Under the pieces are notes generated by a model. That model ran no database searches, was not told the origin of the DNA, and saw only the letters and a list, made by a program, of their open reading frames with translations. From JAQVHD01 sp035369485 (GTDB lineage: Bacteria > Patescibacteriota > Minisyncoccia > UBA6257 > JAAZHW01): 64,000 nt of DNA. A program made the position numbers and the translations under genes. The stretch spans positions 1 through 64,000 of the forward strand of contig DAOSMC010000001.1 of NCBI GenBank assembly GCA_035369485.1, written 5' to 3'. Below, in pieces: positions 51,153 to 59,964 of the stretch; position 1 is the first letter of the stretch, and every line of letters starts with the position of its first letter.

Positions 51153-51578
51153 ATGAGCATTTTTTCAAAAAAACAATCTAAAAAGGAAGAATCTGAAGAT
51201 CAAGACACATTGAAGGAAGAAAAAAAATTGAAAGAAGAAAAAAAAGAGACAGAGAAGCCATCACTTAAAAAAGAAGGCAGAGGGGTTATATTTAATAAAA
51301 ATATTTTATTAATAAAAGAGCCTAAAGTAACAGAAAAAAGCCAATCGATCCAAGCATATCGGCAGTATGTTTTTAATGTTGTAAGACAAGCAAATAAAAA
51401 TGAAGTAAAAAAAGCGATTGAACGGATTTATAATGTTACTGTAAAAAAAGTGAGAATGATTAATATACCGGCCAAAAAAAGAAGGTCGGGTCGTTCTGTA
51501 GGTAAAAAATCAGGTTACAAAAAAGCGATTGTTACCCTCAAAGAAGGTCAGCAAATTGAGATTATGTCTCAGAAATAA
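51153..51578 (+). CDS. rplW: Ribosomal protein L23 (uL23) with charged N-terminal extension
   Basis: 141 residues against about 95-100 in most bacteria. The L23 fold begins near residue 50 (LLIKEPKVTEKSQSIQAYRQYVFNV). The first 45 residues are Lys/Glu-rich (KKQSKKEESEDQDTLKEEKK) and look helical or disordered. L23 lies at the exit of the peptide tunnel and is the docking site for trigger factor and SRP, so the extension would project there. No internal ATG with a good site near the core start was seen. Confidence 0.93.
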   Translation: MSIFSKKQSKKEESEDQDTLKEEKKLKEEKKETEKPSLKKEGRGVIFNKNILLIKEPKVTEKSQSIQAYRQYVFNVVRQANKNEVKKAIERIYNVTVKKVRMINIPAKKRRSGRSVGKKSGYKKAIVTLKEGQQIEIMSQK

Positions 51579-51582
51579 TAAC

Positions 51583-52407
51583 ATGAAAAAGCATAAACCA
51601 ACTACACCATCACGAAGACATATGACAGCTGTTGAATATAAAGAGATTGTGACGACAAGCGAGCCGTTAAAAAAATTGACGGCTCCTTTGAAACAGCAAG
51701 CTGGCCGTAATTCTTTTGGTCGAATTACAGTGAGACATAGAGGGGGAGGCAATAAACGATTGTATCGACTAGTTGATTTTAAACAAGATAAGTTTAATAT
51801 AAAAGGAACAATTAAAGAGATCGAATATGATCCTAATCGCAACACTTATATTGGTCGTGTAGCGTACGAAGATGGCGAATATCGATATGTTCTTTTGCCT
51901 GAGGGTATGAAAACAGGAGATCAAATTATTACAACAGAATTAACATCTATTACTCCGGGTAATCGATTACCTTTAAAAAACATTCCTGTTGGTACGAGAG
52001 TTTTTAACATTGAACTTTTGCCTAAATCTGGAGGTAAAATAGCTCGAAGCGCAGGCTCAGCGGCTGAAGTGATGGGGATAGAAGATAAATATTGCATTCT
52101 CAAAATGCCATCTGGTGAAATTAGAAGAGTACTAGCCAATTGTTATGCAACTATCGGTTTGCCGTCTAATTCAGAATATCGAACTATTAACATTGGCAAG
52201 GCAGGAAGAACGCGGTGGTTGAGTGTACGTCCAACGGTTAGAGGAACAGCTATGAATCCTTGTGATCATCCTTATGGAGGAGGTGAGGGACGTCAACCAC
52301 GTGGCACAAAAAGACCGAAGAGTGCTTGGGGTAAAGTAACCGGTGGTCATAAGACACGCAATAAAAAGAAATGGTCGAATAGTTTGATTATAAAACGAAG
52401 AAAATAA
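51583..52407 (+). CDS. rplB: Ribosomal protein L2 (uL2)
   Basis: 274 residues from [13 protein letters not shown]; the frame is open further upstream into rplW, but L2 proteins begin here. [22 protein letters not shown] and the C-terminal [19 protein letters not shown] with the catalytic-centre His (DHPYGGG) are intact. Core protein of the large subunit needed for subunit joining. Confidence 0.98.
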   Translation: MKKHKPTTPSRRHMTAVEYKEIVTTSEPLKKLTAPLKQQAGRNSFGRITVRHRGGGNKRLYRLVDFKQDKFNIKGTIKEIEYDPNRNTYIGRVAYEDGEYRYVLLPEGMKTGDQIITTELTSITPGNRLPLKNIPVGTRVFNIELLPKSGGKIARSAGSAAEVMGIEDKYCILKMPSGEIRRVLANCYATIGLPSNSEYRTINIGKAGRTRWLSVRPTVRGTAMNPCDHPYGGGEGRQPRGTKRPKSAWGKVTGGHKTRNKKKWSNSLIIKRRK

Positions 52408-52408
52408 A

Positions 52409-52714
52409 ATGAGCAGAAGTCTTAAAAAAGGACCATTTATTAATCCAAAACTACTGAAAAAAATGGCAAAAATTAAGCCTGATTCTGGTCAGGTTATTAA
52501 AACTTGGTCTCGATCTTCTACCATTTCTCCCGAGATGATTGGTTATACGTTTGCTGTTCATAATGGGAAAGATTTCATTGAAGTGAAAGTAACAGAAGAA
52601 ATGGTGGGTCATCGATTAGGTGAATTTGCGCCAACGCGGAAATTTATTAAACATGGAGGAAAAATGCAGCGAGAATTAGAAAAGAAGGCGGTCGTTAATG
52701 AACCAGCAAAATAA
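52409..52714 (+). CDS. rpsS: Ribosomal protein S19 (uS19)
   Basis: 101 residues. [19 protein letters not shown] at the start, then [25 protein letters not shown] and [16 protein letters not shown] are diagnostic. Small-subunit head protein paired with S13. One base after rplB. Confidence 0.98.
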   Translation: MSRSLKKGPFINPKLLKKMAKIKPDSGQVIKTWSRSSTISPEMIGYTFAVHNGKDFIEVKVTEEMVGHRLGEFAPTRKFIKHGGKMQRELEKKAVVNEPAK

Positions 52715-52723
52715 AATCTCCTT

Positions 52724-53254
52724 ATGGCTAAAGAAAACGTTGCAATTGCAAAATTGAAATATCTTCATATGGCACCAAGAAAAGTGCGCTTGGTAGCCAA
52801 CAGCATTAAAGGCAAGCATGTTATAGAAGCTGAGGCTCAATTAGTATATGCTCCGCAACGAGCGGCAAAGCCCATGCTTAAATTATTACGTTCAGCAGTG
52901 AATAATGCATCAAACAAGAAGTTAGACAAAAATAAGCTTTTTGTGGCATCGATTACAGTTGATGAAGGGCCAATGCTAAAAAGATGGTTGCCGCGGGCAA
53001 TGGGAAGAGCTACGCCCATTCAGAAAAAAATGTCGCACATCACCCTTGTATTAGAAGAAAAAGGAGAATTCAATCGTTATAAAGTTCCTCAAGCAAAAAT
53101 TACTAAATCAGAAAAAAAATTAACCGAAACCAAAGGAGGAGTAAAAGAAAAAGAGCACGAATTAAAGAAAAAATCTCCAACGGTCGAGGAGACAAAAAAG
53201 AAACCTCAAGAAGGATTTGCTCGCAAAATTTTTAGACGAAAAGAAATTGCTTAA
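52724..53254 (+). CDS. rplV: Ribosomal protein L22 (uL22) with charged C-terminal extension
   Basis: 176 residues, about 60 more than typical. The core (about 1-115) has KYLHMAPRKVRLVANSIKG and the tunnel hairpin LKRWLPRAMGRATPIQKKMSHITLVLEE (52976-53059). The added tail is rich in Lys/Glu (KITKSEKKLTETKGGVKEKEH) and ends FARKIFRRKEIA. L22 lines the tunnel and emerges near the exit; L23 in the same operon is also extended with similar composition. Confidence 0.95.
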   Translation: MAKENVAIAKLKYLHMAPRKVRLVANSIKGKHVIEAEAQLVYAPQRAAKPMLKLLRSAVNNASNKKLDKNKLFVASITVDEGPMLKRWLPRAMGRATPIQKKMSHITLVLEEKGEFNRYKVPQAKITKSEKKLTETKGGVKEKEHELKKKSPTVEETKKKPQEGFARKIFRRKEIA

Positions 53255-53268
53255 AATAGACAAAAAAT

Positions 53269-53985
53269 ATGGGACAAAAAATTCATCCAAAATCTTTTAG
53301 ATTAGGAATTAATAAAAATTGGAGTGAACGATGGTTGGCTTCAAAGAAAACACGTCCGATTATTTTGGAAGAGGATGTTAAAATTCGTAATTTTCTCAAT
53401 AAGAAATTAAGGAATGCCTTGATTGCTGACGTTGAAATTGAACGATTAGAGAATAATATCAATCTTATTATTAAAACAGCCCGCCCTGGTGTTATTATTG
53501 GGAGAGGCGGTAAGGGAATTGAAGATTTAAAGAAGGAAGTTGAAAAAATTATTAGACGTCATCGCAAAGAAAGAAAATATCCTCTTAATTATGTTCTAAA
53601 TATTTCAATTGAAGAAGTCAAAAATCCTACAGCTAACGCAGCAATTGTTGCTCAATCTATTGCTGCCTCAATTGAAAAGAGAATGCCTTATCGACGATTA
53701 ATGAAGAAAGCAATTGAAGATGCCAAGCAAAATAAAGAAGTAAAAGGAATTAAGATTAAATTAAGTGGACGTTTGAATGGTGTGGAAATTGCTCGCTCTG
53801 AGTGGTTGGATTGGGGAGCAATGCCTTTACAAACTATTCGAGCTGATATTGATTATAGTGAAGCTACTGCATTTTGTACTTACGGCACTATTGGAATAAA
53901 GGTGTGGATTTATAAAGGAGAAATTTTTGATAAAAACAAAAACAAAGAGGGAATATCAGAAATGTCTAATAAACAAACAAAATAA
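53269..53985 (+). CDS. rpsC: Ribosomal protein S3 (uS3)
   Basis: 238 residues. GQKIHPKSFRLGINKNWSERW opens the protein, the KH domain follows with PGVIIGRGGKGIEDLKKEVEK, and the C-terminal domain has RLNGVEIARSEW. It shapes the mRNA entry site and has helicase activity. The last 15 residues are a Lys/Asn-rich tail. Confidence 0.98.
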   Translation: MGQKIHPKSFRLGINKNWSERWLASKKTRPIILEEDVKIRNFLNKKLRNALIADVEIERLENNINLIIKTARPGVIIGRGGKGIEDLKKEVEKIIRRHRKERKYPLNYVLNISIEEVKNPTANAAIVAQSIAASIEKRMPYRRLMKKAIEDAKQNKEVKGIKIKLSGRLNGVEIARSEWLDWGAMPLQTIRADIDYSEATAFCTYGTIGIKVWIYKGEIFDKNKNKEGISEMSNKQTK

Positions 53986-53987
53986 AT

Positions 53988-54401
53988 ATGTTGATGCCTA
54001 AAAAATTAAAACATCGAAAATATCAGAAAGGGCGATCTCGCAAAAGATCAATAGAAACTCGAGGAACATTTTTGACTTTTGGCTCATATGGATTGCAAGC
54101 GCTTGATAATATATGGTTAACAGCTCAACAAATTGAAGCAGGAAGAAAGGCAATTGTAGGTTATTTAAAAAAAGGAGGTAAAGTTTGGTTGCGTGTTTTT
54201 CCCGATAAGCCTATTACTAAAAAACCGCCGGAAGTAACAATGGGAGGTGGAAAGGGGGATTTGGATCATTTTGCATTTCCCGTTCGAAAAGGGCGAATTA
54301 TTTATGAGATTGATGGTGTTAGTGAAGAAATTGCCACTGAAGCTTTAAGAAGGGCAGGAACTAAAATGCCCATTAAAACTAGAATCGTCAAAAAAGAATA
54401 G
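53988..54401 (+). CDS. rplP: Ribosomal protein L16 (uL16)
   Basis: 137 residues (or 135 if translation starts at the second Met, giving MPKKLKHRK). [25 protein letters not shown] and [20 protein letters not shown] are typical; the usual GKG...W loop is a little changed. Contacts the A-site tRNA elbow. It starts two bases after rpsC. Confidence 0.96.
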   Translation: MLMPKKLKHRKYQKGRSRKRSIETRGTFLTFGSYGLQALDNIWLTAQQIEAGRKAIVGYLKKGGKVWLRVFPDKPITKKPPEVTMGGGKGDLDHFAFPVRKGRIIYEIDGVSEEIATEALRRAGTKMPIKTRIVKKE

Positions 54402-54413
54402 AAACACTTTGTT

Positions 54414-54623
54414 ATGGAATTCAAAGAATTAAAAAATTTACCTAAATCGGAATTAGAAAAATTATTAGCGCAAAACAGAGATAAAATAAAAGAATTGCGT
54501 TTTAATTTAGCTTTTGGTAAAGTGAAAGATATTAGCGAAATTAAAAAGACAAAAAAGAGTATCGCTCAAATTTTAACATTATTAAATAGTCAAAAAAATG
54601 AATCAAAAAAATCATCCAATTAA
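54414..54623 (+). CDS. rpmC: Ribosomal protein L29 (uL29)
   Basis: 69 residues, two-helix protein: [32 protein letters not shown], then [18 protein letters not shown]. It sits near the tunnel exit next to L23. Its last 26 bases overlap rpsQ, which implies coupled translation. Confidence 0.93.
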   Translation: MEFKELKNLPKSELEKLLAQNRDKIKELRFNLAFGKVKDISEIKKTKKSIAQILTLLNSQKNESKKSSN

Positions 54624-54897
54624 AAAAAGATTAGAAGGAATAGTTATTTCGGACAAGATGGATAAAACCGTTGTGGTTAAGGTAGAACGTTTTAAAAAGC
54701 ATCCCTTTTATCACAAAATTATGACGGTTTCAAAACATTTTAAGGCCCATAATGAAAATAACGAAGCAAAAGAAGGCGATTATGTAATTATTGAGGAAAC
54801 GCGGCCACTTTCCAGAGAAAAAAGATGGCGCGTAGTTCAGATTGTTAAAAAAGGAAACTCAAAAAATCTAGTCGGTAGTGATAAAATTAATGAGTAG
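54598..54897 (+). CDS. rpsQ: Ribosomal protein S17 (uS17)
   Basis: 99 residues. The ATG lies 26 bases inside rpmC; a later Met would remove the first strand, so this start is preferred. [30 protein letters not shown] and [22 protein letters not shown] are diagnostic. OB-fold 16S-binding protein. Confidence 0.96.
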   Translation: MNQKNHPIKKRLEGIVISDKMDKTVVVKVERFKKHPFYHKIMTVSKHFKAHNENNEAKEGDYVIIEETRPLSREKRWRVVQIVKKGNSKNLVGSDKINE

Positions 54898-54906
54898 AAA
54901 TAGAAT

Positions 54907-55275
54907 ATGATTCAACCGAGAACAATGCTAAAAGTAGCGGATAATAGTGGCGCTAAAATAGTGCAATGTTTTAAAGTTTTGGGAGGAACTCGTCGGCGCT
55001 ATGCTCAGATTGGTGATATAATTATTGCATCCGTTAAAATGGCTCAACCAAGAAAGAGTGTTTCCAAAAAAGACATAGTTCGTTGTTTGGTTGTTAGACA
55101 GAAAAAACCCTATCGTCGTGAAGATGGCTCATATATTCGTTTTGATGACAATGCCGTAGTTTTAATTGATAATAAAAATCAGCCGCGGGGTACAAGAATT
55201 TTTGGCCCAATCCCGAGAGAAATAAAACAAAAGGGTTTCGAAGAGGTCGCTTCACTAGCAGTAGAGATTTTGTAA
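54907..55275 (+). CDS. rplN: Ribosomal protein L14 (uL14)
   Basis: 122 residues, the exact usual length. MIQPRTMLKVADNSGAKIVQCFKVLGG, SKKDIVRCLVVRQKKP, RFDDNAVVLIDNKNQPRGTRIFGPIPREI are highly conserved. It forms part of the subunit interface and the site of the silencing factor RsfS. Confidence 0.98.
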   Translation: MIQPRTMLKVADNSGAKIVQCFKVLGGTRRRYAQIGDIIIASVKMAQPRKSVSKKDIVRCLVVRQKKPYRREDGSYIRFDDNAVVLIDNKNQPRGTRIFGPIPREIKQKGFEEVASLAVEIL

Positions 55276-55277
55276 TT

Positions 55278-55601
55278 ATGAAAAAGAATAATAAAATGAA
55301 AATTAAAAAGGGAGATGAAGTGGTTGTTTTAGTCGGGAAAGATAAGGGGAAAAGAGGTAAGGTCATCGTAGTTTTACCTAAAAATAATAAAGCAATAGTG
55401 GAAGGCTTGAATTTAGTCAAAAAACACCGTCGACCAAAGCGCCAAGGCGAAAAAGGAGAGATTATTTCATTACCCCGGCCAATAGATGTTTCTAAGTTAG
55501 CGTTATGGTGTTCTCGATGCAATCGTCAAACAAGAGTCGGTTATCGTTTTGAAGACGATAAAAAATTAAGAATTTGTAAAAGATGTCAGCAATTGATCTA
55601 A
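55278..55601 (+). CDS. rplX: Ribosomal protein L24 (uL24)
   Basis: 107 residues (101 if started at the second Met in MKIKKGDEVVV). The KOW motif region IKKGDEVVVLVGKDKGKRGKV and NLVKKHRRPK are typical. The C-terminal half has two CxxC-like pairs (CSRCNRQTRVGYRF and CKRCQQLI), forming a probable zinc ribbon. It overlaps rplE by 19 bases. Confidence 0.95.
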   Translation: MKKNNKMKIKKGDEVVVLVGKDKGKRGKVIVVLPKNNKAIVEGLNLVKKHRRPKRQGEKGEIISLPRPIDVSKLALWCSRCNRQTRVGYRFEDDKKLRICKRCQQLI

Positions 55602-56146
55602 AAACTAAATATCAGAAAGAAGTGAGGCCAAAGTTACAGAAAGAATTTAGGTTAAAAAATGTGTATGCTGTGCCCTCTATAAAAAAGGTGGTAATTAATG
55701 TAGGAATAGGTAAAATGTTAAGTACAGCTGCTCAATCAAAAAACATCGATGATTTTCTTAAACAAATCAAACAAGATGTAAGTTTAATTGCTGGTCAATG
55801 GCCAAAAGAATCAAGGGCAAAAAAATCGGTCTCATCTTTTAAAATTAGAAAAGGAGATGTGGTGGGATTGACTGTTACTTTGCGGGGTCAGAGGATGTAT
55901 GATTTTTTAGCACGATTAGTAAATATTGCGTTACCACGCACTAGAGATTTTCGGGGAATTTCTATTAAAAATTTGGACGAGCATGGTAATTTAAATATCG
56001 GCATTGCAGAAGCTTCAATTTTTCCAGAAGTTACCAATAATGTTTTGAAACATCCTTTTGGTTTAGAGGTAACTATAGTAGTAAACGATAAAAACAAAGA
56101 AAGAGTCGTAAACATGTTAAAATCGTTAGGTTTTCCTATTAAATAA
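55583..56146 (+). CDS. rplE: Ribosomal protein L5 (uL5)
   Basis: 187 residues. [19 protein letters not shown], the [24 protein letters not shown] segment and the P-site tRNA-binding part [20 protein letters not shown] are conserved. Binds 5S rRNA. Starts inside the end of rplX. Confidence 0.97.
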   Translation: MSAIDLKTKYQKEVRPKLQKEFRLKNVYAVPSIKKVVINVGIGKMLSTAAQSKNIDDFLKQIKQDVSLIAGQWPKESRAKKSVSSFKIRKGDVVGLTVTLRGQRMYDFLARLVNIALPRTRDFRGISIKNLDEHGNLNIGIAEASIFPEVTNNVLKHPFGLEVTIVVNDKNKERVVNMLKSLGFPIK

Positions 56147-56147
56147 T

Positions 56148-56333
56148 ATGGCCAAAAAATCAGTTGTTGCTAGAGCAAAAAAACCACCAAAATATTCAAC
56201 TCGGATAGTGAGGCGTTGTTTTCGTTGTGGTCGAAAAAGAGGATATCTCAGAGATTTTGGGTTATGTCGTATTTGCGTGCGTGAATTATCACGGAAAGGT
56301 GAAATTCCGGGAATGAAAAAAGCGTCTTGGTAA
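56148..56333 (+). CDS. rpsN: Ribosomal protein S14 (uS14), zinc-binding type
   Basis: 61 residues, the short zinc-dependent form: [38 protein letters not shown] (56218-56331) has the two CxxC pairs. One base after rplE. Confidence 0.96.
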   Translation: MAKKSVVARAKKPPKYSTRIVRRCFRCGRKRGYLRDFGLCRICVRELSRKGEIPGMKKASW

Positions 56334-56349
56334 ATAAAATAAGAATATT

Positions 56350-56739
56350 ATGGATACTATCTCAGATTTTCTTAATCAAATAAAAAATGCTTTAGCGGCT
56401 AAGAAACCGTTTCTTTTAACACCCCATTCTAAAATGAAAGAAGAGATTGCAAAAATTTTATTAGAAGAACAATATATTAGCAATTACAAGGTTAGTGGCA
56501 AGGCGCCGAAGAAAATTTTAAGAATAGACCTCAAATATAATGAAGACGGAACACCGGCCATTCGAGAAATAAAACGTATTAGCAAACCAGGTTGTCGTCG
56601 CTTTATAAAAACAAAAAATATTAAAAGAGTAAAGTCTGGCTATGGTCGTTACATTATTTCCACTCCTAATGGGTTAATGACAAATATTGAAGCTCAAAAA
56701 CATCATTTGGGAGGAGAAATAATTTGTGAAATATTTTAA
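56350..56739 (+). CDS. rpsH: Ribosomal protein S8 (uS8)
   Basis: 129 residues. DTISDFLNQIKNALAAKKPF replaces the usual DPIADMLTRIRNA with clear similarity; the C-terminal GYGRYIISTPNGLMTNIEAQKHHLGGEIICEIF (56638-56736) matches the family. Binds the central domain of 16S rRNA and in E. coli represses the spc operon. Confidence 0.96.
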   Translation: MDTISDFLNQIKNALAAKKPFLLTPHSKMKEEIAKILLEEQYISNYKVSGKAPKKILRIDLKYNEDGTPAIREIKRISKPGCRRFIKTKNIKRVKSGYGRYIISTPNGLMTNIEAQKHHLGGEIICEIF

Positions 56740-56743
56740 TATT

Positions 56744-57286
56744 ATGTCTAAAATAGGAAAGAAACTTATTGTAATACCAGACAATGTAAAAATAGAAGTT
56801 TTAGAAAATGAAGTGATGATTAAAGGCCCGAAGGGAGAATTAAAAGTTCCTTTATTCCCTGATTTTAATGTAGAACTTGAAGGAAATTATTTAAAAATTA
56901 TTCCTACGCGTGAGAAGAAATTTACTTCTGCATTTTGGGGAACGCTTCGATCTTTAATCGCCAATGCAGTAAAAGGTGTAAGTGAAGGGTTCGAAAAAAA
57001 ATTAGAAATTGAAGGCGTTGGCTATCGAGCTAACGTTGAGGGGAATATTCTTGTTTTAAATTTGGGATTTTCTCATCCGATTCGTTTCGAAATCCCCAAG
57101 GGCATAGATATTGTGGTAGCAAAAAATTTAATTACTATTTCTGGAGCAGACAAACAATTAGTAGGTCAAACAGCTGCTAAAATACGATCTTTTCGAAAAC
57201 CCGAACCATATAAAGGCAAAGGAATTCATTATGTCGGTGAACACATTAGACGTAAAGCTGGTAAAAAAGCAACGGCTACGGCTTAA
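56744..57286 (+). CDS. rplF: Ribosomal protein L6 (uL6)
   Basis: 180 residues from MSKIGKKLIVIPDN; a start 18 bases earlier inside rpsH is less likely. Two repeated alpha/beta domains; KGVSEGFEKKLEIEGVGYRANVE and the C-terminal RSFRKPEPYKGKGIHYVGEHIRRKAGK (57187-57267) are diagnostic. Confidence 0.97.
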   Translation: MSKIGKKLIVIPDNVKIEVLENEVMIKGPKGELKVPLFPDFNVELEGNYLKIIPTREKKFTSAFWGTLRSLIANAVKGVSEGFEKKLEIEGVGYRANVEGNILVLNLGFSHPIRFEIPKGIDIVVAKNLITISGADKQLVGQTAAKIRSFRKPEPYKGKGIHYVGEHIRRKAGKKATATA

Positions 57287-57307
57287 ATTTAAAATAATTC
57301 AAAAATT

Positions 57308-57661
57308 ATGAAGCAGAAAAGAACAAAAAAAGAAAAACGAATAAGACGACACAAAAAAATTCGAGCCAATATATCAGGGACAAAAACAAAACCTCGAATT
57401 AGCGTTTTTATTTCCAATAAACATATTTATGTTCAGGCGATTGATGATGAAAAAGGCGTAACTTTAACAAGCGTTTCGGATCAAGATTTAAAAAAGAAAA
57501 GCAAAAAATTAGAATTAAGCAAAGAAGTTGGATTGACATTGGCAGAAAAGTTAAAGAAATTAAATATTAAAAGTGCTGTTTTTGACCGAGGTGGTTTTCA
57601 GTTTCACGGTCGAGTTAAAAATATAGCCGATGGCTTAAAAGAAAGGGGAATTAAATGTTAA
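57308..57661 (+). CDS. rplR: Ribosomal protein L18 (uL18)
   Basis: 117 residues. KRIRRHKKIRANISGTKTKPR, SVFISNKHIYVQAIDDEKG and FDRGGFQFHGRVKNIADGLKERGIKC are typical. 5S rRNA-binding protein. Five bases precede rpsE. Confidence 0.97.
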   Translation: MKQKRTKKEKRIRRHKKIRANISGTKTKPRISVFISNKHIYVQAIDDEKGVTLTSVSDQDLKKKSKKLELSKEVGLTLAEKLKKLNIKSAVFDRGGFQFHGRVKNIADGLKERGIKC

Positions 57662-57665
57662 ATGT

Positions 57666-58247
57666 ATGATTAAAAATAACTCTACTATTAATAAAAAGAA
57701 AGAGAGTGTCGTAGAATTAAAAAATCAAGGTTACGAAGATAAATTACTTGATTTGCGTCGGGTAACGCGCGTTGTGGCGGGAGGGAAACGATTTAGTTTT
57801 CGAGCAACAGTGGTTGTTGGTGATCGTGCAGGAAAGGTAGGCGTTGGTGTGGCCAAAGGAAAAGATGTTAGTGAGGCACTCGCTAAAGCAAAAACCAAAG
57901 CTCAAAAAAGAATGGTTCAAGTTACCATTGTTAACGATACAATTCCGCACGAAGTAAAAGCGAAATATTGTGCAGCAGAAGTGGTTTTAAAACCTGCTCG
58001 GAAAGGTCATGGAATTGTGGCGGGTGGGGCAGTTCGGGCTGTATGCGAATTAGCAGGCATCAAAGATTTAAGTGCGAAAATATTAAGTCGTACCCCGAAT
58101 AAATTAAGTAATGCTAGGGCTACCATTAATGCTTTACAAAAAATTAAACCCAAAAGAGTTAATCAAAGTGATACATCAAAATCACAGAATCAACAGCTGG
58201 CAAAGTCAGAAGATCAAGCGTCGGAAGTTTTAAAAACCGAAAATTAA
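57666..58247 (+). CDS. rpsE: Ribosomal protein S5 (uS5)
   Basis: 193 residues. LDLRRVTRVVAGGKRFSFRATVVVGD, GKVGVGVAKGKDVSEALAKA and GHGIVAGGAVRAVCELAGI are diagnostic. About 25 extra C-terminal residues are Ser/Gln-rich. rplO follows directly: rpmD (L30), found between these two genes in most bacteria, is missing. Confidence 0.97.
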   Translation: MIKNNSTINKKKESVVELKNQGYEDKLLDLRRVTRVVAGGKRFSFRATVVVGDRAGKVGVGVAKGKDVSEALAKAKTKAQKRMVQVTIVNDTIPHEVKAKYCAAEVVLKPARKGHGIVAGGAVRAVCELAGIKDLSAKILSRTPNKLSNARATINALQKIKPKRVNQSDTSKSQNQQLAKSEDQASEVLKTEN

Positions 58248-58249
58248 TT

Positions 58250-58663
58250 ATGCAATTACACGAATTAAAAAAAGAATATAAAACTAAAAAAGCAAAAAGA
58301 GTGGGACGCGGAGGTAAACGCGGAACTTATTCTGGCAGGGGTTCCAAAGGGCAAAAAGCAAGGGCAGGTGCTAAAATTAGACCAGCAGTTTATGATCTTA
58401 TTATTAAAATTCCTAAAAAGCGAGGGGTTAAACATAAATCAATAACAGAAAAACCAGTTCTGATTAATTTCGATATTCTTGAAAAACATTATCAAGAAGG
58501 AGACATAATTTCTCCTCAAACGTTATTTGAAAAGGGTTTGATTAAGAAAAGAGGAGGAGTATTGCCAAAGGTTAAAATTTTAGGCCGAGGTAATTTAACA
58601 AAAAAGTTGATTTTTAAAAAATGCCAATTTTCTCAGCAAGCGTTGGCCAAAATTAAAAAATAA
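58250..58663 (+). CDS. rplO: Ribosomal protein L15 (uL15)
   Basis: 137 residues, slightly short. LHELKKEYKTKKAKRVGRGGKRGTYSGRGSKGQKARAG (58256-58369) is the typical basic, Gly-rich N-terminal arm, and the C-terminal domain ends CQFSQQALAKIKK. It comes two bases after rpsE. Confidence 0.95.
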   Translation: MQLHELKKEYKTKKAKRVGRGGKRGTYSGRGSKGQKARAGAKIRPAVYDLIIKIPKKRGVKHKSITEKPVLINFDILEKHYQEGDIISPQTLFEKGLIKKRGGVLPKVKILGRGNLTKKLIFKKCQFSQQALAKIKK

Positions 58664-58668
58664 TCATT

Positions 58669-59946
58669 ATGTCTATTTTGTCTAAGGTTGCACTGTTATT
58701 TAAAATTAAAGATCTCAGAAAAAAAATTTTGACCGTGATTTTTATCTTGGTGATTTTTCGATTATTTGCAACATTGCCCATTCCAGATATTGATACTGCT
58801 CGATTAAACGCCATTTTTGCTTCTAATCAACTTTTGGGTATTTTAAATATTTTTTCAGGAGGAACACTTCAGCAACTTTCTATTATGATGTTGGGCGTTG
58901 GTCCTTATATTACTGCGACGATTATTATGCAGCTTTTGACGATGGTGATACCGCGATTAAAAGAAATTTATTATGAAGAAGGAGAAAAGGGAAGGATGAA
59001 ATTTAATCAGTGGTCTCGTTATATAACAGTACCGCTTTGTATGCTTCAGGCGTATGCTTTTTTGAATTTATTAATTTCTCAAGATGTCCTTCCTCATTTA
59101 TCCACCCTGAGCCTTATCAGAAACGTTTTAGTGGTTACGGCCGGCTCAATGCTTTTAATGTGGTTAGGTGAATTAATTAGCGAATACAAAGTAGGTAATG
59201 GCATCTCTTTAATTATTTTTGCTGGTATTGTTAGTGGATGGCCGGCAAGTTTGCGTTCGGCTATTTTATCTTATACTCCTTCAATGCTGCCTACCTATTT
59301 AATGTTTCTCGTTGTAGCCATCATTGTTATTTTAGGAGTTGTTTATATTAATGAAGCAGAAAGGAAAATTCCGATTGCTTATGCCAAAAGAGTAAGGGGT
59401 AATAAAATGTATGGTGGCGTTTCTAGTTATTTGCCGTTAAAAGTTAACCAAGCCGGTGTCATTCCTATTATTTTCGCTATTTCTATTTTGCTTTTTCCTC
59501 AATTTATTGGACAAATTCTTGTTGCTATTAAAACTTCTTGGGCGGCAAGTGCAGGAAATTTTTTAATGAATATGCTTAATAACCAGTTGGTATATTCTAT
59601 TTTATATTTTTTATTAGTAGTAGTGTTTACTTATTTTTATACGATGGTAACGTTTGATCCAAAAGAAATTTCTACAAACTTACAAAGAAATGGTGGATTT
59701 ATTCCGGGTATTAGGCCGGGGCAGACTACAGCTGATTATATTAGTTTTGTTTTGCATAGAATTACTTTTGTGGGTGCGCTATTTTTAGGCGTTATAGCTA
59801 TTTTACCTAATATTTTGCAGGGAGTCACAGGGACACAATTTTTAACTATCGGCGGTACTTCAATTTTAATTGTAGTTTCGGTAGCTATCGAAACCATTAA
59901 ACAGGTAGAATCTCAATTAGTGATGCGTGAATATGAAGGGTTTTAA
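58669..59946 (+). CDS. secY: Preprotein translocase subunit SecY
   Basis: 425 residues, ten membrane helices. DLRKKILTVIFILVIFRL at the first helix, the plug region IFSGGTLQQLSIMMLGVGPYITATI, and the C-terminal NLQRNGGFIPGIRPGQTTADYI loop that contacts the ribosome and SecA are conserved. The Sec61-type channel; SecE and SecG are elsewhere. Confidence 0.97.
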   Translation: MSILSKVALLFKIKDLRKKILTVIFILVIFRLFATLPIPDIDTARLNAIFASNQLLGILNIFSGGTLQQLSIMMLGVGPYITATIIMQLLTMVIPRLKEIYYEEGEKGRMKFNQWSRYITVPLCMLQAYAFLNLLISQDVLPHLSTLSLIRNVLVVTAGSMLLMWLGELISEYKVGNGISLIIFAGIVSGWPASLRSAILSYTPSMLPTYLMFLVVAIIVILGVVYINEAERKIPIAYAKRVRGNKMYGGVSSYLPLKVNQAGVIPIIFAISILLFPQFIGQILVAIKTSWAASAGNFLMNMLNNQLVYSILYFLLVVVFTYFYTMVTFDPKEISTNLQRNGGFIPGIRPGQTTADYISFVLHRITFVGALFLGVIAILPNILQGVTGTQFLTIGGTSILIVVSVAIETIKQVESQLVMREYEGF

Positions 59947-59964
59947 TTTATATTTTTTATAAAT

